Shown here one piece after another: positions 53,282-61,381 of a stretch of 64,000 nt of DNA. A model generated the notes under the pieces. That model was not told where the DNA came from, searched no databases, and saw only the letters and a program-made list of their open reading frames with translations. A program made the translations under genes and the position numbers. How positions within the stretch are numbered: position 1 is the stretch's first letter; every line of letters starts with the position of its first letter. The DNA lies in the NCBI GenBank assembly GCA_963925545.1, contig CAWUSA010000012.1, positions 124,001-188,000 of the forward strand, written 5' to 3'. Source of the DNA: TMED14 sp963925545 (GTDB lineage Bacteria; Bacteroidota; Bacteroidia; Flavobacteriales; Schleiferiaceae).

Positions 53282-53671
53282 ATGACATCACCTATTGGCA
53301 AAGGCAGCAAGTTTTATAGCATCATCAAGGCAAAATGCCCTGCTTGCCATGAAGGCGAGATGTTCAATGACCCCAACCCTTACCATCTGAAGACACTAGC
53401 TGACATGCCATCTCATTGTTCAGTTTGTGATCAAGTCTACGAACCAGAACCCAATTTTTACTATGGTGCGATGTATGTGTCTTACGCCTACACTGTAGCC
53501 ATTTCTGTGGCCATCTATATCATAGTTGCCGTCTTCCTTGGGGTAGGGATGTGGGAGACCATCATAGCCCTGGGGGTGATCCTGGTTGGTTTTTCCCCCG
53601 TGTTATTCAGGATTTCACGCAGTACTTGGCTGAATATCTTTGTCCACTTCAAGCCCAAGGCGCAGCAGTGA
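53282..53671 (+). CDS. DUF983 family protein
   Basis: A 129-residue protein with a zinc-ribbon-like N terminus (CPACHEGEMF and CSVCDQVY, two Cys-x2-Cys knuckles) and two C-terminal membrane helices (about 72-92 and 95-112). This is the DUF983 layout seen across Bacteroidota and Alphaproteobacteria. Function unknown; redox- or metal-related membrane roles have been proposed from context elsewhere. Its 3' end overlaps the FAD enzyme gene tail to tail by 23 bases. Confidence 0.85.
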   Translation: MTSPIGKGSKFYSIIKAKCPACHEGEMFNDPNPYHLKTLADMPSHCSVCDQVYEPEPNFYYGAMYVSYAYTVAISVAIYIIVAVFLGVGMWETIIALGVILVGFSPVLFRISRSTWLNIFVHFKPKAQQ

Positions 53672-54644
53672 TCAGTTTTTTTGCCCAATAGGGTGCCGTC
53701 ATAGCTCCCCTTGACCCCAATCCATTGAGATAGCCTAGGTTGCTCTCAACGCCATGCCAGCCCAGCCTCACGATGCGGTCTTTCATGGTTGGTCGGATGC
53801 CCACCCATTGATCCACGACGCGCAGACCAGGCATAGAAAACCAAGGCTTCAAGCCATCCAACAATTCCAGCCTGGCAGCCTTGCTTGGTGGGTCATTGAA
53901 TTTGTCCCAGCTATAAGTAGCGCCCAGTTTGGCCATGGAACCCCCTTCGGGCAAAAGGAAATGGCTTTGATGGTAGGGGTGATGCATGGCCTCGCCATCC
54001 CATGCGATGGTCAAGCCTTCTCCGCGTGAAGCGGCAAAGGGCAATTCACCAAAAAAATATTTTGTCCATTGGGCTTGAACCCCTTCTGCAAGGATCAAGG
54101 CATCCACCTTGTGGCCAGAGACCATCCAGCCTTTCCCTTCTCGTTCAATGTGGTCAACCTGCCCGTGGATCAATTGTTCGCCAAGGTGCGTTGCCATGGC
54201 CTTCAAGTAGGCTTTGCTGTGCAATCGTCCACTATGTTGGACTTGTCCCACATGGCTATGCTGAATCCCTTGATGATCTGCTTCATGGCATGGTCCTATG
54301 AAGGGTTTTAATGCTTTAATGTCAGCCAACTGTCCCCAATCCTCCGTTGCTTGGCTGCCAATGAGGACTTCCCTGATGGAATCCATATTCAATAGGCCTT
54401 GACCCAGGCTGGCCTCAACTGATTCGTAGTAGGTCTGCATGGCATTCAGATGCATCTGTGCCTGCTGTACCACCTTTCGACGCCGTAAGGTGACAGGATT
54501 GATTAAGCCAGAAGCCATCCATGAAGCTGATTGCTCAATGCCCCGATCAAACACAGTGACAGCATGGCCCACTTGCTGCAGTTGCCATGCCAGTGCGCTG
54601 CCGCCAAAGCCTTGTCCAATGATGCCTATGTGCATATCCTTCAA
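53649..54644 (-). CDS. FAD-dependent oxidoreductase (DAO family)
   Basis: A 331-residue flavoprotein with N-terminal IGIIGQGFGGSALAWQL and FDRG, the usual dinucleotide-binding fold, plus SASWMASGLINPVTLRR and a C-terminal VVDQWVGIRPTMKDRIVRLG strand. The architecture is DAO-like (D-amino acid/glycine oxidase or MnmC-C type). Substrate not resolved. It is transcribed after the strong terminator of the gld block, so it must have its own promoter or be read through. Confidence 0.82.
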   Translation of the reverse strand: MKDMHIGIIGQGFGGSALAWQLQQVGHAVTVFDRGIEQSASWMASGLINPVTLRRRKVVQQAQMHLNAMQTYYESVEASLGQGLLNMDSIREVLIGSQATEDWGQLADIKALKPFIGPCHEADHQGIQHSHVGQVQHSGRLHSKAYLKAMATHLGEQLIHGQVDHIEREGKGWMVSGHKVDALILAEGVQAQWTKYFFGELPFAASRGEGLTIAWDGEAMHHPYHQSHFLLPEGGSMAKLGATYSWDKFNDPPSKAARLELLDGLKPWFSMPGLRVVDQWVGIRPTMKDRIVRLGWHGVESNLGYLNGLGSRGAMTAPYWAKKLITAAPWA

Positions 54645-54652
54645 TTGAGGTA

Positions 54653-54681
54653 TAAAAAAAAAGGCCGCTTTGAGCGGCCTT
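54653..54681 (-). terminator. Rho-independent terminator of the gld block
   Basis: A 9-bp stem AAGGCCGCT-TTG-AGCGGCCTT (54661-54681) has an A run on its left (plus strand), which reads as a U run on the minus strand after gldN. It ends the topA-to-gldN direction of transcription. Confidence 0.9.
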
Positions 54682-54694
54682 TCAATGGGGTTGA

Positions 54695-55519
54695 CTAGAA
54701 CTGCCAGAGGTCATGTTCGTAGTTGCGAAGCTCCTCACGGATTCGACGCGACTCAAGCAGCTGATCTAATGGGCGGCCATTCTTGTAATCTTTGATTCCT
54801 CGATCGTAAACATTGTTCTCCTTGTACACCACAGCATTGAAGTAGCGCATTTGGAAAATCTGATCAAAGGTCATGCGACGCGTGTTGTTCGATGGGTTGT
54901 AAGCTACATGTGTACTCATAGCCTGTCGAGCGTCAGGGAACCAAATCCAAAAGGTCGGGTAGATTTCACGCGTGCTTGGGTCTTCCACCACAGGTGAAAT
55001 GCCAATGATGCGATTCTTCATCTCACCGCGTTTCTTGTCAAAGTACCAATCTGATTTGATCTCCCAGTAACGCAAATCTGGTGCCTTGATTTCAATGGAA
55101 TCTATGCCAAGAACGATCGATGGATCGTCTGGATCAAGGATGGTGTCAACACGGAATAGAATGTCAGCCACCTCTTGTGTGGTCAATGGCATCTCAAAGC
55201 GATCGTCCACAAAGACTTCAGAAATAGTTCCTTCAGTCAAGATGGCATCCTTCAACACGTCAAACAAAGATTTTCTATCTGGCAATGCCTTTACTGGGTA
55301 GTAAAGTGGATGGTTGAGTTTCTCTTGAACCTGAATGCGCTCCCACTGACGTGTGGACCACATGATGTCATCCTGACGGATGAAGCTGTAGGGAATGACT
55401 CTTGCGTTAGCGGCGTGCAACTCTCTTTTTGGAGTCAAGCCATCATCCTCAGGGGTGATGACCTGTCCTGTGGCAAATAAACTGCCAACAAGGATGCAAG
55501 TGATGAATAGATGCTTCAT
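54695..55519 (-). CDS. gldN: Gliding motility/type IX secretion protein GldN
   Basis: A 274-residue exported protein (signal peptide, MKHLFITCILVGSLFATGQ) with the GldN/PorN core: QDDIMWSTRQWERIQVQEKLNHPLYYP (read in parts), FDVLKDAI, the IGISPVVEDP segment, FWIWFPDARQ and the C-terminal NVYDRGIKDYKNGRPLD. GldN binds GldK in the periplasmic ring of the type IX translocon. It follows gldM by one base of spacing. Confidence 0.96.
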   Translation of the reverse strand: MKHLFITCILVGSLFATGQVITPEDDGLTPKRELHAANARVIPYSFIRQDDIMWSTRQWERIQVQEKLNHPLYYPVKALPDRKSLFDVLKDAILTEGTISEVFVDDRFEMPLTTQEVADILFRVDTILDPDDPSIVLGIDSIEIKAPDLRYWEIKSDWYFDKKRGEMKNRIIGISPVVEDPSTREIYPTFWIWFPDARQAMSTHVAYNPSNNTRRMTFDQIFQMRYFNAVVYKENNVYDRGIKDYKNGRPLDQLLESRRIREELRNYEHDLWQF

Positions 55520-55520
55520 G

Positions 55521-57038
55521 TTATTGTACGTCGATGGTTATTGGACTGATTTTATTCAAGCGTGTTCCTTTCGGTGTCTTGGCCTTAATCTTCCTGATAA
55601 TGACCGTGCTTCCTGGACGGAGGCGCGTGATGCGCTCACGGTATTTTTTCTCAATGCGGTCGCCAGTGATTTTGATGGGGGCTTGGCCTTCCAGTTTCAA
55701 TTCAAAGCTTACCACTGTGAGGGCTAAATCGAAAGGAAAGTCCCGGTATTCAGCTTCAACTTTCGCTTTGCTAAAGAGTGAAGATGACATGACACCTTCC
55801 GTCTTTTTGTATACAGAACCCATAGCTTGCGGCAATCCCTTGATGCGGAATTCTTTTTTGCCAGCAGAGCTAAGTTTGCCATTGGCTTGACGTACGCTTA
55901 CAGAAATGGTGAGGAGCTTTCCTTTGATCTTGGTAACATCAGCCATGTACTTGCCATTGCTGCCTGTAACGCCAGGGCCATTGACGACCAAATCTTTGGG
56001 TGCTACGCCGGGAACAGAGACTTCCAATGGGTTGTCCACGTTTCGGTACAACACATTCATTTTTGTTGGTGAGATTACCACTGTTGGAGGCGCAACCGTG
56101 TAACTGAAGCTGATGGGGTATTTGGTGTCAGAGCCTGGCAGGCTCATGTTGCCTGAGAAGGTTTTCTCACCTATGCCACTAGCTTTCATTTTGAATTTAC
56201 CAACACCTAAGTTCACAGAGTCCATCTCAATGTCTTCAAAGATTGGGTTACGCTTTTGGTCAAACGCTGCAAGGAAAATGTCAGCCTCAAAGAAATCGCC
56301 TTGGGTGACAAAGTTGCTTTTGGGGACTACAACTGCACGAGCTGCATCAAAACGGATAGTGTTCGCATCAATGTTTGAGTACAAATGCTCAACAATTTTA
56401 GCTTCCATGCGTCGGACACGGGATTGGTAATCGGTCATGAAAGGTATAATTCCAGCCAATGGCAATTCGCCAAATGTGGCGCGCTCCCATGACTCTTTGG
56501 TGCCATCTTCCGTGACGTCATTTAGATCAAAAGTGGCATCTAAAGCAGCGATTATCTCCTCATCACCATCTGCCTGAATCTTCATGAAATCTTTGTATGA
56601 AGAAAGGGTTTCCTTGATGGATTGACCCATGCCTTCACCCCCAATAGCTTTAGCATTAAGCAAGTAGTTTTCTGCGTAATCCCTGTTGCTGGCACCTTTT
56701 AGGCGACCAGTTTCCGGGTCACGTCCACCGGTCTCTTTGATCAAAGTAAGCTTGGCCCCCTTCAGCATGTCAAAAATCTCAGATGTTTCCACCTTGACTT
56801 GCTTAGCCCGGTCATTGAACTCAATCGCACGTGGGTTGTCAACAGTGGCATTGTCCAAAGCTGTGTACAGGGTTTCTGTACCGCGATGCACGGTCTTCAC
56901 AGTCTCTTCCATGCCGGAATTCAGCTTGTGAAGTACCTTTAAGATGTCCTGTGATACATTGAGGGCAAGCATTGCCGTCAAGACCAAGTACATCATATTG
57001 ATCATCTTTTGTCTTGGAGAAAGTTTTCCTGATGCCAT
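55521..57038 (-). CDS. gldM: Gliding motility/type IX secretion motor protein GldM
   Basis: A 505-residue protein with one N-terminal membrane helix (MINMMYLVLTAMLALNVSQ, about 12-30), a helical region and a series of periplasmic beta domains ending in an extended tail (RKIKAKTPKGTRLNKISP). GldM and GldL form the proton-driven motor of type IX secretion and gliding; the periplasmic part contacts the GldK/GldN ring. It follows gldL with 42 bases between. Confidence 0.96.
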   Translation of the reverse strand: MASGKLSPRQKMINMMYLVLTAMLALNVSQDILKVLHKLNSGMEETVKTVHRGTETLYTALDNATVDNPRAIEFNDRAKQVKVETSEIFDMLKGAKLTLIKETGGRDPETGRLKGASNRDYAENYLLNAKAIGGEGMGQSIKETLSSYKDFMKIQADGDEEIIAALDATFDLNDVTEDGTKESWERATFGELPLAGIIPFMTDYQSRVRRMEAKIVEHLYSNIDANTIRFDAARAVVVPKSNFVTQGDFFEADIFLAAFDQKRNPIFEDIEMDSVNLGVGKFKMKASGIGEKTFSGNMSLPGSDTKYPISFSYTVAPPTVVISPTKMNVLYRNVDNPLEVSVPGVAPKDLVVNGPGVTGSNGKYMADVTKIKGKLLTISVSVRQANGKLSSAGKKEFRIKGLPQAMGSVYKKTEGVMSSSLFSKAKVEAEYRDFPFDLALTVVSFELKLEGQAPIKITGDRIEKKYRERITRLRPGSTVIIRKIKAKTPKGTRLNKISPITIDVQ

Positions 57039-57080
57039 CTTCTGAACTTAAGGATTGATATTTTGAGAGATCGAGTTTGC

Positions 57081-57737
57081 TTAGCTGCGATTCAAATTCA
57101 TGGCAGCAAGCATGTTGCCATAGACTGAATTCAACTGAGTCAAGTTGCCAGCCATCTTTTCAACTTCTGTAGCCAAGGCTTCAGATTGTTGTCCAGCACT
57201 GCCCAATTTCTCCATCAAGTTGTTTTGCATCTCCATCTGGTTAGTGGAGTTTTCTAATTGTACTGAATACAAAGCGTTCAATGCCTCCATGCTTTTCGCT
57301 GCTTCAGTGAGTTGCTCAGAGTAGGCAGCTGATGCACCAGCAGCATCGGCTGCATTGTTCAAGGATGCAGCTGTATCACTCAGTTTTCGCATGCCATCAC
57401 TTAAGCTGTCAATCAATTCAGGTCCAATCTTAGCTTCAGCCATCATTTTATCCAACTCCTGGGTCACGGTGCCACGTGGTCCATTGCCAGAACCTTCTTC
57501 ATCAATCGATAATTCAGGGTATATCAAGCTCCAGTCGTAGTCCTTTGCTGGTGCCTCAAAAGCAGAAATAAAGAAGATCACTGCTTCTGTGGTCAAACCA
57601 ATAATTAGCATTTGGTCAGCACCTTTGAGGTGAAGAATTTTAAACAAAGCACCAAGAATAACAATTGCAGCACCAATACCGTAAAGTTTGGCCATGAAAT
57701 TCTTGAAGCGTTTTCCGTTGACGTTAATTAGAGCCAT
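57081..57737 (-). CDS. gldL: Gliding motility/type IX secretion motor protein GldL
   Basis: A 218-residue protein with two N-terminal membrane helices (about 14-33 and 41-57, YGIGAAIVILGALFKILHLK and QMLIIGLTTEAVIFFISAFE) and a cytoplasmic helical tail rich in Ala/Gln/Ser. The ILHLKG and TEAVIFFISAFE segments hold the conserved Lys and Glu that take part in proton flow in GldL. Placed between gldK and gldM as expected. Confidence 0.95.
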   Translation of the reverse strand: MALINVNGKRFKNFMAKLYGIGAAIVILGALFKILHLKGADQMLIIGLTTEAVIFFISAFEAPAKDYDWSLIYPELSIDEEGSGNGPRGTVTQELDKMMAEAKIGPELIDSLSDGMRKLSDTAASLNNAADAAGASAAYSEQLTEAAKSMEALNALYSVQLENSTNQMEMQNNLMEKLGSAGQQSEALATEVEKMAGNLTQLNSVYGNMLAAMNLNRS

Positions 57738-57780
57738 GAGGATTGAGTTTAGAGATTGGAGTTATGTTAGAGGAGGTCGG

Positions 57781-59208
57781 TTAAAAGTCAGATGCATCGC
57801 GTCCAAGGAAGCTTTGCACGGTTCGGAAGCCAATGAATGACTTGCTTGTGTCTTGGTATTCATATTCACGAGCGCCTACTTGCATGTAAGCAGCAATGTC
57901 CTTCCAAGACCCACCGCGAATCACTTTCCGCTTTAGCGTTTCAGGGTCAGAGTCATTTGCGTTGTATTTGAAATCTGGGTTGAAGTCGGCCACATAAGCA
58001 TAACTCACCTCATCCCACGCTGTGCTTGTCCACTCAGCAACATTGCCGGCCATGTTGTACAAACCATAGCCATTGGGCTCATAGCTGGTAACCTTCAAAG
58101 GATGAAAACCGCCATCTGCCGTCAGGTTGCCGCGTGAGGGCTTGAAGTTGGCAAGGAAACAGCCTTTGCTGTTAGTTGTGTATGGACCACCCCAAGGGTA
58201 AGTTGTGAGCTCACGGCCACCGCGGGCAGCGTATTCCCACTCAGACTCTGTAGGTAAACGGAATTCGTTTTCCTGGAAGTCTTTGTTACTTTTCAAGTAG
58301 CCATTGCGGTAACCTGTTCTCCAGTTACAAAAGGCCATGGCTTGCTTCCAGCTGATGCCAACTACAGGGTAGTTGTCATAGGCAGGGTGCCAGAAGTAGT
58401 TGTCGTGCATCTGCTCATTAAAAGAGTAGGTGAAATCAGCCAACCACACCAAAGTATCTGGGTAAATGTTCACGGTCTCAGAACGGAAGAAGCTGCTACG
58501 ATCTGATTCAGCCTGCCCTTCTTTGATATAATCGCGGTAGGAGAAGGTGCGTCCATCACCGTCTGCGTCATTGAAGTCATTACTGAAGCGATTGTCTTTG
58601 CTTGCAGCAGCCTTCTTGTCCATCCAGAAATAGAGGTAGTTCATTTGACGAGCATCAAGCATACGGCCACCGAGGTAGCGCTCTTCCGGCGCGAGATACA
58701 TGGTCTCCATTACTTCAGCATACTCCAAAGATGGGTAGCGACGCGTGGTCCACTCTAGCTTGCGCCCCCAGTCTAAATGCGTTTGCATGGAATCAGGGTA
58801 CTCAAGGCCAACGTACTCTTCAAAGTAGGTGGGGTTGTTCATGTCCGTGTAATCAACGTACTCAAATTCCTCAACCAAGCCTTCAGCCAATCGGTAGCGT
58901 AAAATGGAATCACGCACCCAACGAACAAACTGTCGGTACTCATTGTTAGAAATTTCGGTTTCATCCATGTAATAGGGAGAGACCGAGACGGTTTTGGTGG
59001 GCGCAGTCAATGTGACAGGCACATCAACATCTGAGTTACCCATGTTGAATGAGCCCTGTGGAATGAAAACCATGCCATAGGGGTCAGAAGGGTAGAAGTC
59101 GGGGCGGTTTTGAACGCCAACAAGCTCGCCGTGATCAGTTCCGGAGCATGCCGCAAGCAGCAGGACGGTAAAAGCCGACAGGAGTTGTTTTAAGTGCGTG
59201 TTATTCAT
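57781..59208 (-). CDS. gldK: Gliding motility/type IX secretion lipoprotein GldK
   Basis: A 475-residue lipoprotein (Cys21 in VLLLAAC) with a formylglycine-generating-enzyme/SUMF1-like fold: PQGSFNMGNSDVD, MDETEISNNEYRQFVRW, RLPTESEWEYAARGG, NMAGNVAEWTS and VIRGGSWKD. GldK/PorK forms the outer-membrane-associated ring with GldN. It follows the porP/sprF-like gene by about 35 bases. Confidence 0.96.
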   Translation of the reverse strand: MNNTHLKQLLSAFTVLLLAACSGTDHGELVGVQNRPDFYPSDPYGMVFIPQGSFNMGNSDVDVPVTLTAPTKTVSVSPYYMDETEISNNEYRQFVRWVRDSILRYRLAEGLVEEFEYVDYTDMNNPTYFEEYVGLEYPDSMQTHLDWGRKLEWTTRRYPSLEYAEVMETMYLAPEERYLGGRMLDARQMNYLYFWMDKKAAASKDNRFSNDFNDADGDGRTFSYRDYIKEGQAESDRSSFFRSETVNIYPDTLVWLADFTYSFNEQMHDNYFWHPAYDNYPVVGISWKQAMAFCNWRTGYRNGYLKSNKDFQENEFRLPTESEWEYAARGGRELTTYPWGGPYTTNSKGCFLANFKPSRGNLTADGGFHPLKVTSYEPNGYGLYNMAGNVAEWTSTAWDEVSYAYVADFNPDFKYNANDSDPETLKRKVIRGGSWKDIAAYMQVGAREYEYQDTSKSFIGFRTVQSFLGRDASDF

Positions 59209-59243
59209 ATGCTATCTAGTTAACGTCTAAATCAGTTGCGATA

Positions 59244-60188
59244 TTACAAAAATATGGGGTTTCGGTAACTACCATTGATGCGAGGTTTTACCTCGATGTT
59301 GAAACAGTAATTGAAAAAGACCTCATGCGAGCCTGAAGAATAGGCGGCAAGCGGAGAGGTTGTAATGTCGTAGGAGTAGCATGCGCGTAGGTCGGGCATG
59401 ATTTGGTAGCCCATCATAAGGGACAGCGCATCCTGGTTTCTGTAGCCCAATCCAGCGAATATTTTACCCCGCAATTCTGCAGTGAGACTGAGATCAACAG
59501 TAAGATTGGAATTTAAATCTGACTTGAGCAAGGTGCTCGGTGAGATGGTGATGCCAGAATTGGGCAATTCAATGTGCATGCCGCCAGTGAGGTAGTAATG
59601 CATTTTGCTTTTGTAACGGGCAGTCTGTCCGGGGAATCGCGCCTCACTTTGCAGCATGCGGCTTGTTGAAAGGCCTGCGTACCAAAGAGGTGTGCCGTAA
59701 TGCATACCAAAGTTCAATTCTGGGGTCATTGCATCGCCAGCCCTTAGAATGCTAGGATCTGAAGCTCCAGCCGTTCCATCGGGGTAAATCCAGTTAGCGG
59801 TCTTGACATTTTTGTTCCTGAAATCGATAGCCAGGCCAATTCCAAGCTTGCCAGCACCTAAATCCATTTGGTAGGCATAGCCCAAGGCCGCAGAAATATC
59901 TTGAAATACCCCAATTTGATCATTCACAATGCTAACAAGCAGTCCGCCGTGTAGAATGGAGAGGGGAATATTGGCATTTATCGCCTGTGAAACCGGCGCG
60001 TCATCAAAGCCAACCCACTGTGATCGGTTACCCAAATTCAAACATATGGCATCAGAATATCCTGCTACGCCAGGGTTGAATCCAATCTTATTGTTGTAGT
60101 ACTGAGTGAATTGCACGTCCTGCTGCGCAAATGCTGCGCTGCTGATGCAAATCAATACTCCGGAAAAAAATGTCTGACGTAGGGTCAT
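59244..60188 (-). CDS. PorP/SprF family type IX secretion outer-membrane protein
   Basis: A 314-residue protein with a signal peptide (ending AFAQ) then the PorP/SprF opening QDVQFTQYYNNKIGFNPGVAGYSD, followed by repeated amphipathic strands typical of an outer-membrane beta-barrel and a C-terminal VFFNYCFNIEVKPR. PorP interacts with PorK/GldK; SprF-like copies help secrete partner proteins. Being next to gldK it is likely the PorP-type component. The 59-base gap before it contains no clear -7 box. Confidence 0.93.
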   Translation of the reverse strand: MTLRQTFFSGVLICISSAAFAQQDVQFTQYYNNKIGFNPGVAGYSDAICLNLGNRSQWVGFDDAPVSQAINANIPLSILHGGLLVSIVNDQIGVFQDISAALGYAYQMDLGAGKLGIGLAIDFRNKNVKTANWIYPDGTAGASDPSILRAGDAMTPELNFGMHYGTPLWYAGLSTSRMLQSEARFPGQTARYKSKMHYYLTGGMHIELPNSGITISPSTLLKSDLNSNLTVDLSLTAELRGKIFAGLGYRNQDALSLMMGYQIMPDLRACYSYDITTSPLAAYSSGSHEVFFNYCFNIEVKPRINGSYRNPIFL

Positions 60189-60247
60189 TCAGGCATGAAA
60201 TTAGGCCTCTAAAATAACAATAATCTACCAGAAAGTAAAGATTAATG

Positions 60248-61381
60248 TTAGATGGCACGCCGACTGGCCTTCCACCAGCGGTCGGGAATGTCACCTTGAA
60301 GCGCTTGAAGGTAATCCTCGTGACTGCATGGAATCATGCTTTTCCTTGCCGATTCAGATGGACTGGCAGGGACAACCATCCACCAACGCTCTGACAGTGG
60401 TGATTTGTAGAAGACCATTTCATGCCCTTCATCCCCTTCCAGCCAGACTGTAAACTTGAGGTAGTCCTTCACTGGCCGATGCGGGTAATCGCCTTTGCGC
60501 CATTGAATGCCTTCAGCGATGTACCAGATGCCTTGCGCTAAGGCCATGGCGTTGTGCCCATGCGGGTCAAGTGTTGGGTAATAGCCTGTGAGCATCAACG
60601 ATGAGGATTTGTCGCTCATGCCTGCGTAACGCATGGCTTGACAAAAGTCCACCGAGCTCAGGCCGTTGGGGTTGGGGCTAGTCTGCCCGGCGGCGTCCAC
60701 TGAGCCCATGCTGGCGTTGTCTGCAACAATGATGTCCATATCGCGAAGTAGGGGCTCTGCCGCCGCCATGGAGCCTTTAATTTGGCCAATTCGGAGGGCC
60801 TCAAAGTGCATTTTTTCCATGATGGTCAAAGTTTCCTCTGGCACGAAATAGGTTTGGTAGGCCAGGCAAGCCAAGTGGAAAAGGTGGTAGGGCTTTGACA
60901 TCAATACGTGGGTGAGCCAATTGCTGGCATCTGCCGCTTGGTTGTCATCTCCCATGGCGATGCCTGAGCTGATCACAGCCATGTTCACCAATTGCTCAAG
61001 GCTAGCGTAAGCCTTGTAAAGGCCAAGTGCGTCTTGACTTTGTCCGCCAATGAAGATAGGAATGCATTGCCGCTGGATGAGCTCTTTCGCGACATCCTCT
61101 ATCGCAACCAGGGTGTCAACATGGTCGCGCCCTGCAGGCACGTTGCCCAAGTCAGCAAAGTCAAAGTCCCAAGCACCCTTTTGCAAGGTGTAGAGCTGTT
61201 GACGGATGGCATTGGCTGCCTGGTGTTCGCCATTGGCGTCAGGTAGGCCGATCAATGCCAATCGGCACGCCTTCACATCAGGCAAGCCATTGGCATCATG
61301 CATCATCATGGTTTGACCGATGGATGAAATGTCCTCAGGAAGCAGCAGGTCAGCAGGTTGAAGAATATCCTCCCACATCAC
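60248..61381 (-). CDS. Degenerate arginase/formimidoylglutamase-family protein
   Basis: A 377-residue ureohydrolase-fold protein: IPIFIGGQSQDALGLYKA occupies the GGDHS position, ISSGIAMGDD stands where the DAHxD metal motif should be, and DIIVADNASMGSVDAAGQ where SxDxDxxDP should be. All manganese ligands are thus replaced, so it is probably not a hydrolase. The C-terminal part has conserved WIAEGIQ-like and KSPLSERWWMVVP segments. It overlaps topA by four bases and precedes porP/gldK, a neighbourhood that suggests a structural or regulatory role linked to type IX secretion; this is inference. Confidence 0.75.
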   Translation of the reverse strand: MMWEDILQPADLLLPEDISSIGQTMMMHDANGLPDVKACRLALIGLPDANGEHQAANAIRQQLYTLQKGAWDFDFADLGNVPAGRDHVDTLVAIEDVAKELIQRQCIPIFIGGQSQDALGLYKAYASLEQLVNMAVISSGIAMGDDNQAADASNWLTHVLMSKPYHLFHLACLAYQTYFVPEETLTIMEKMHFEALRIGQIKGSMAAAEPLLRDMDIIVADNASMGSVDAAGQTSPNPNGLSSVDFCQAMRYAGMSDKSSSLMLTGYYPTLDPHGHNAMALAQGIWYIAEGIQWRKGDYPHRPVKDYLKFTVWLEGDEGHEMVFYKSPLSERWWMVVPASPSESARKSMIPCSHEDYLQALQGDIPDRWWKASRRAI

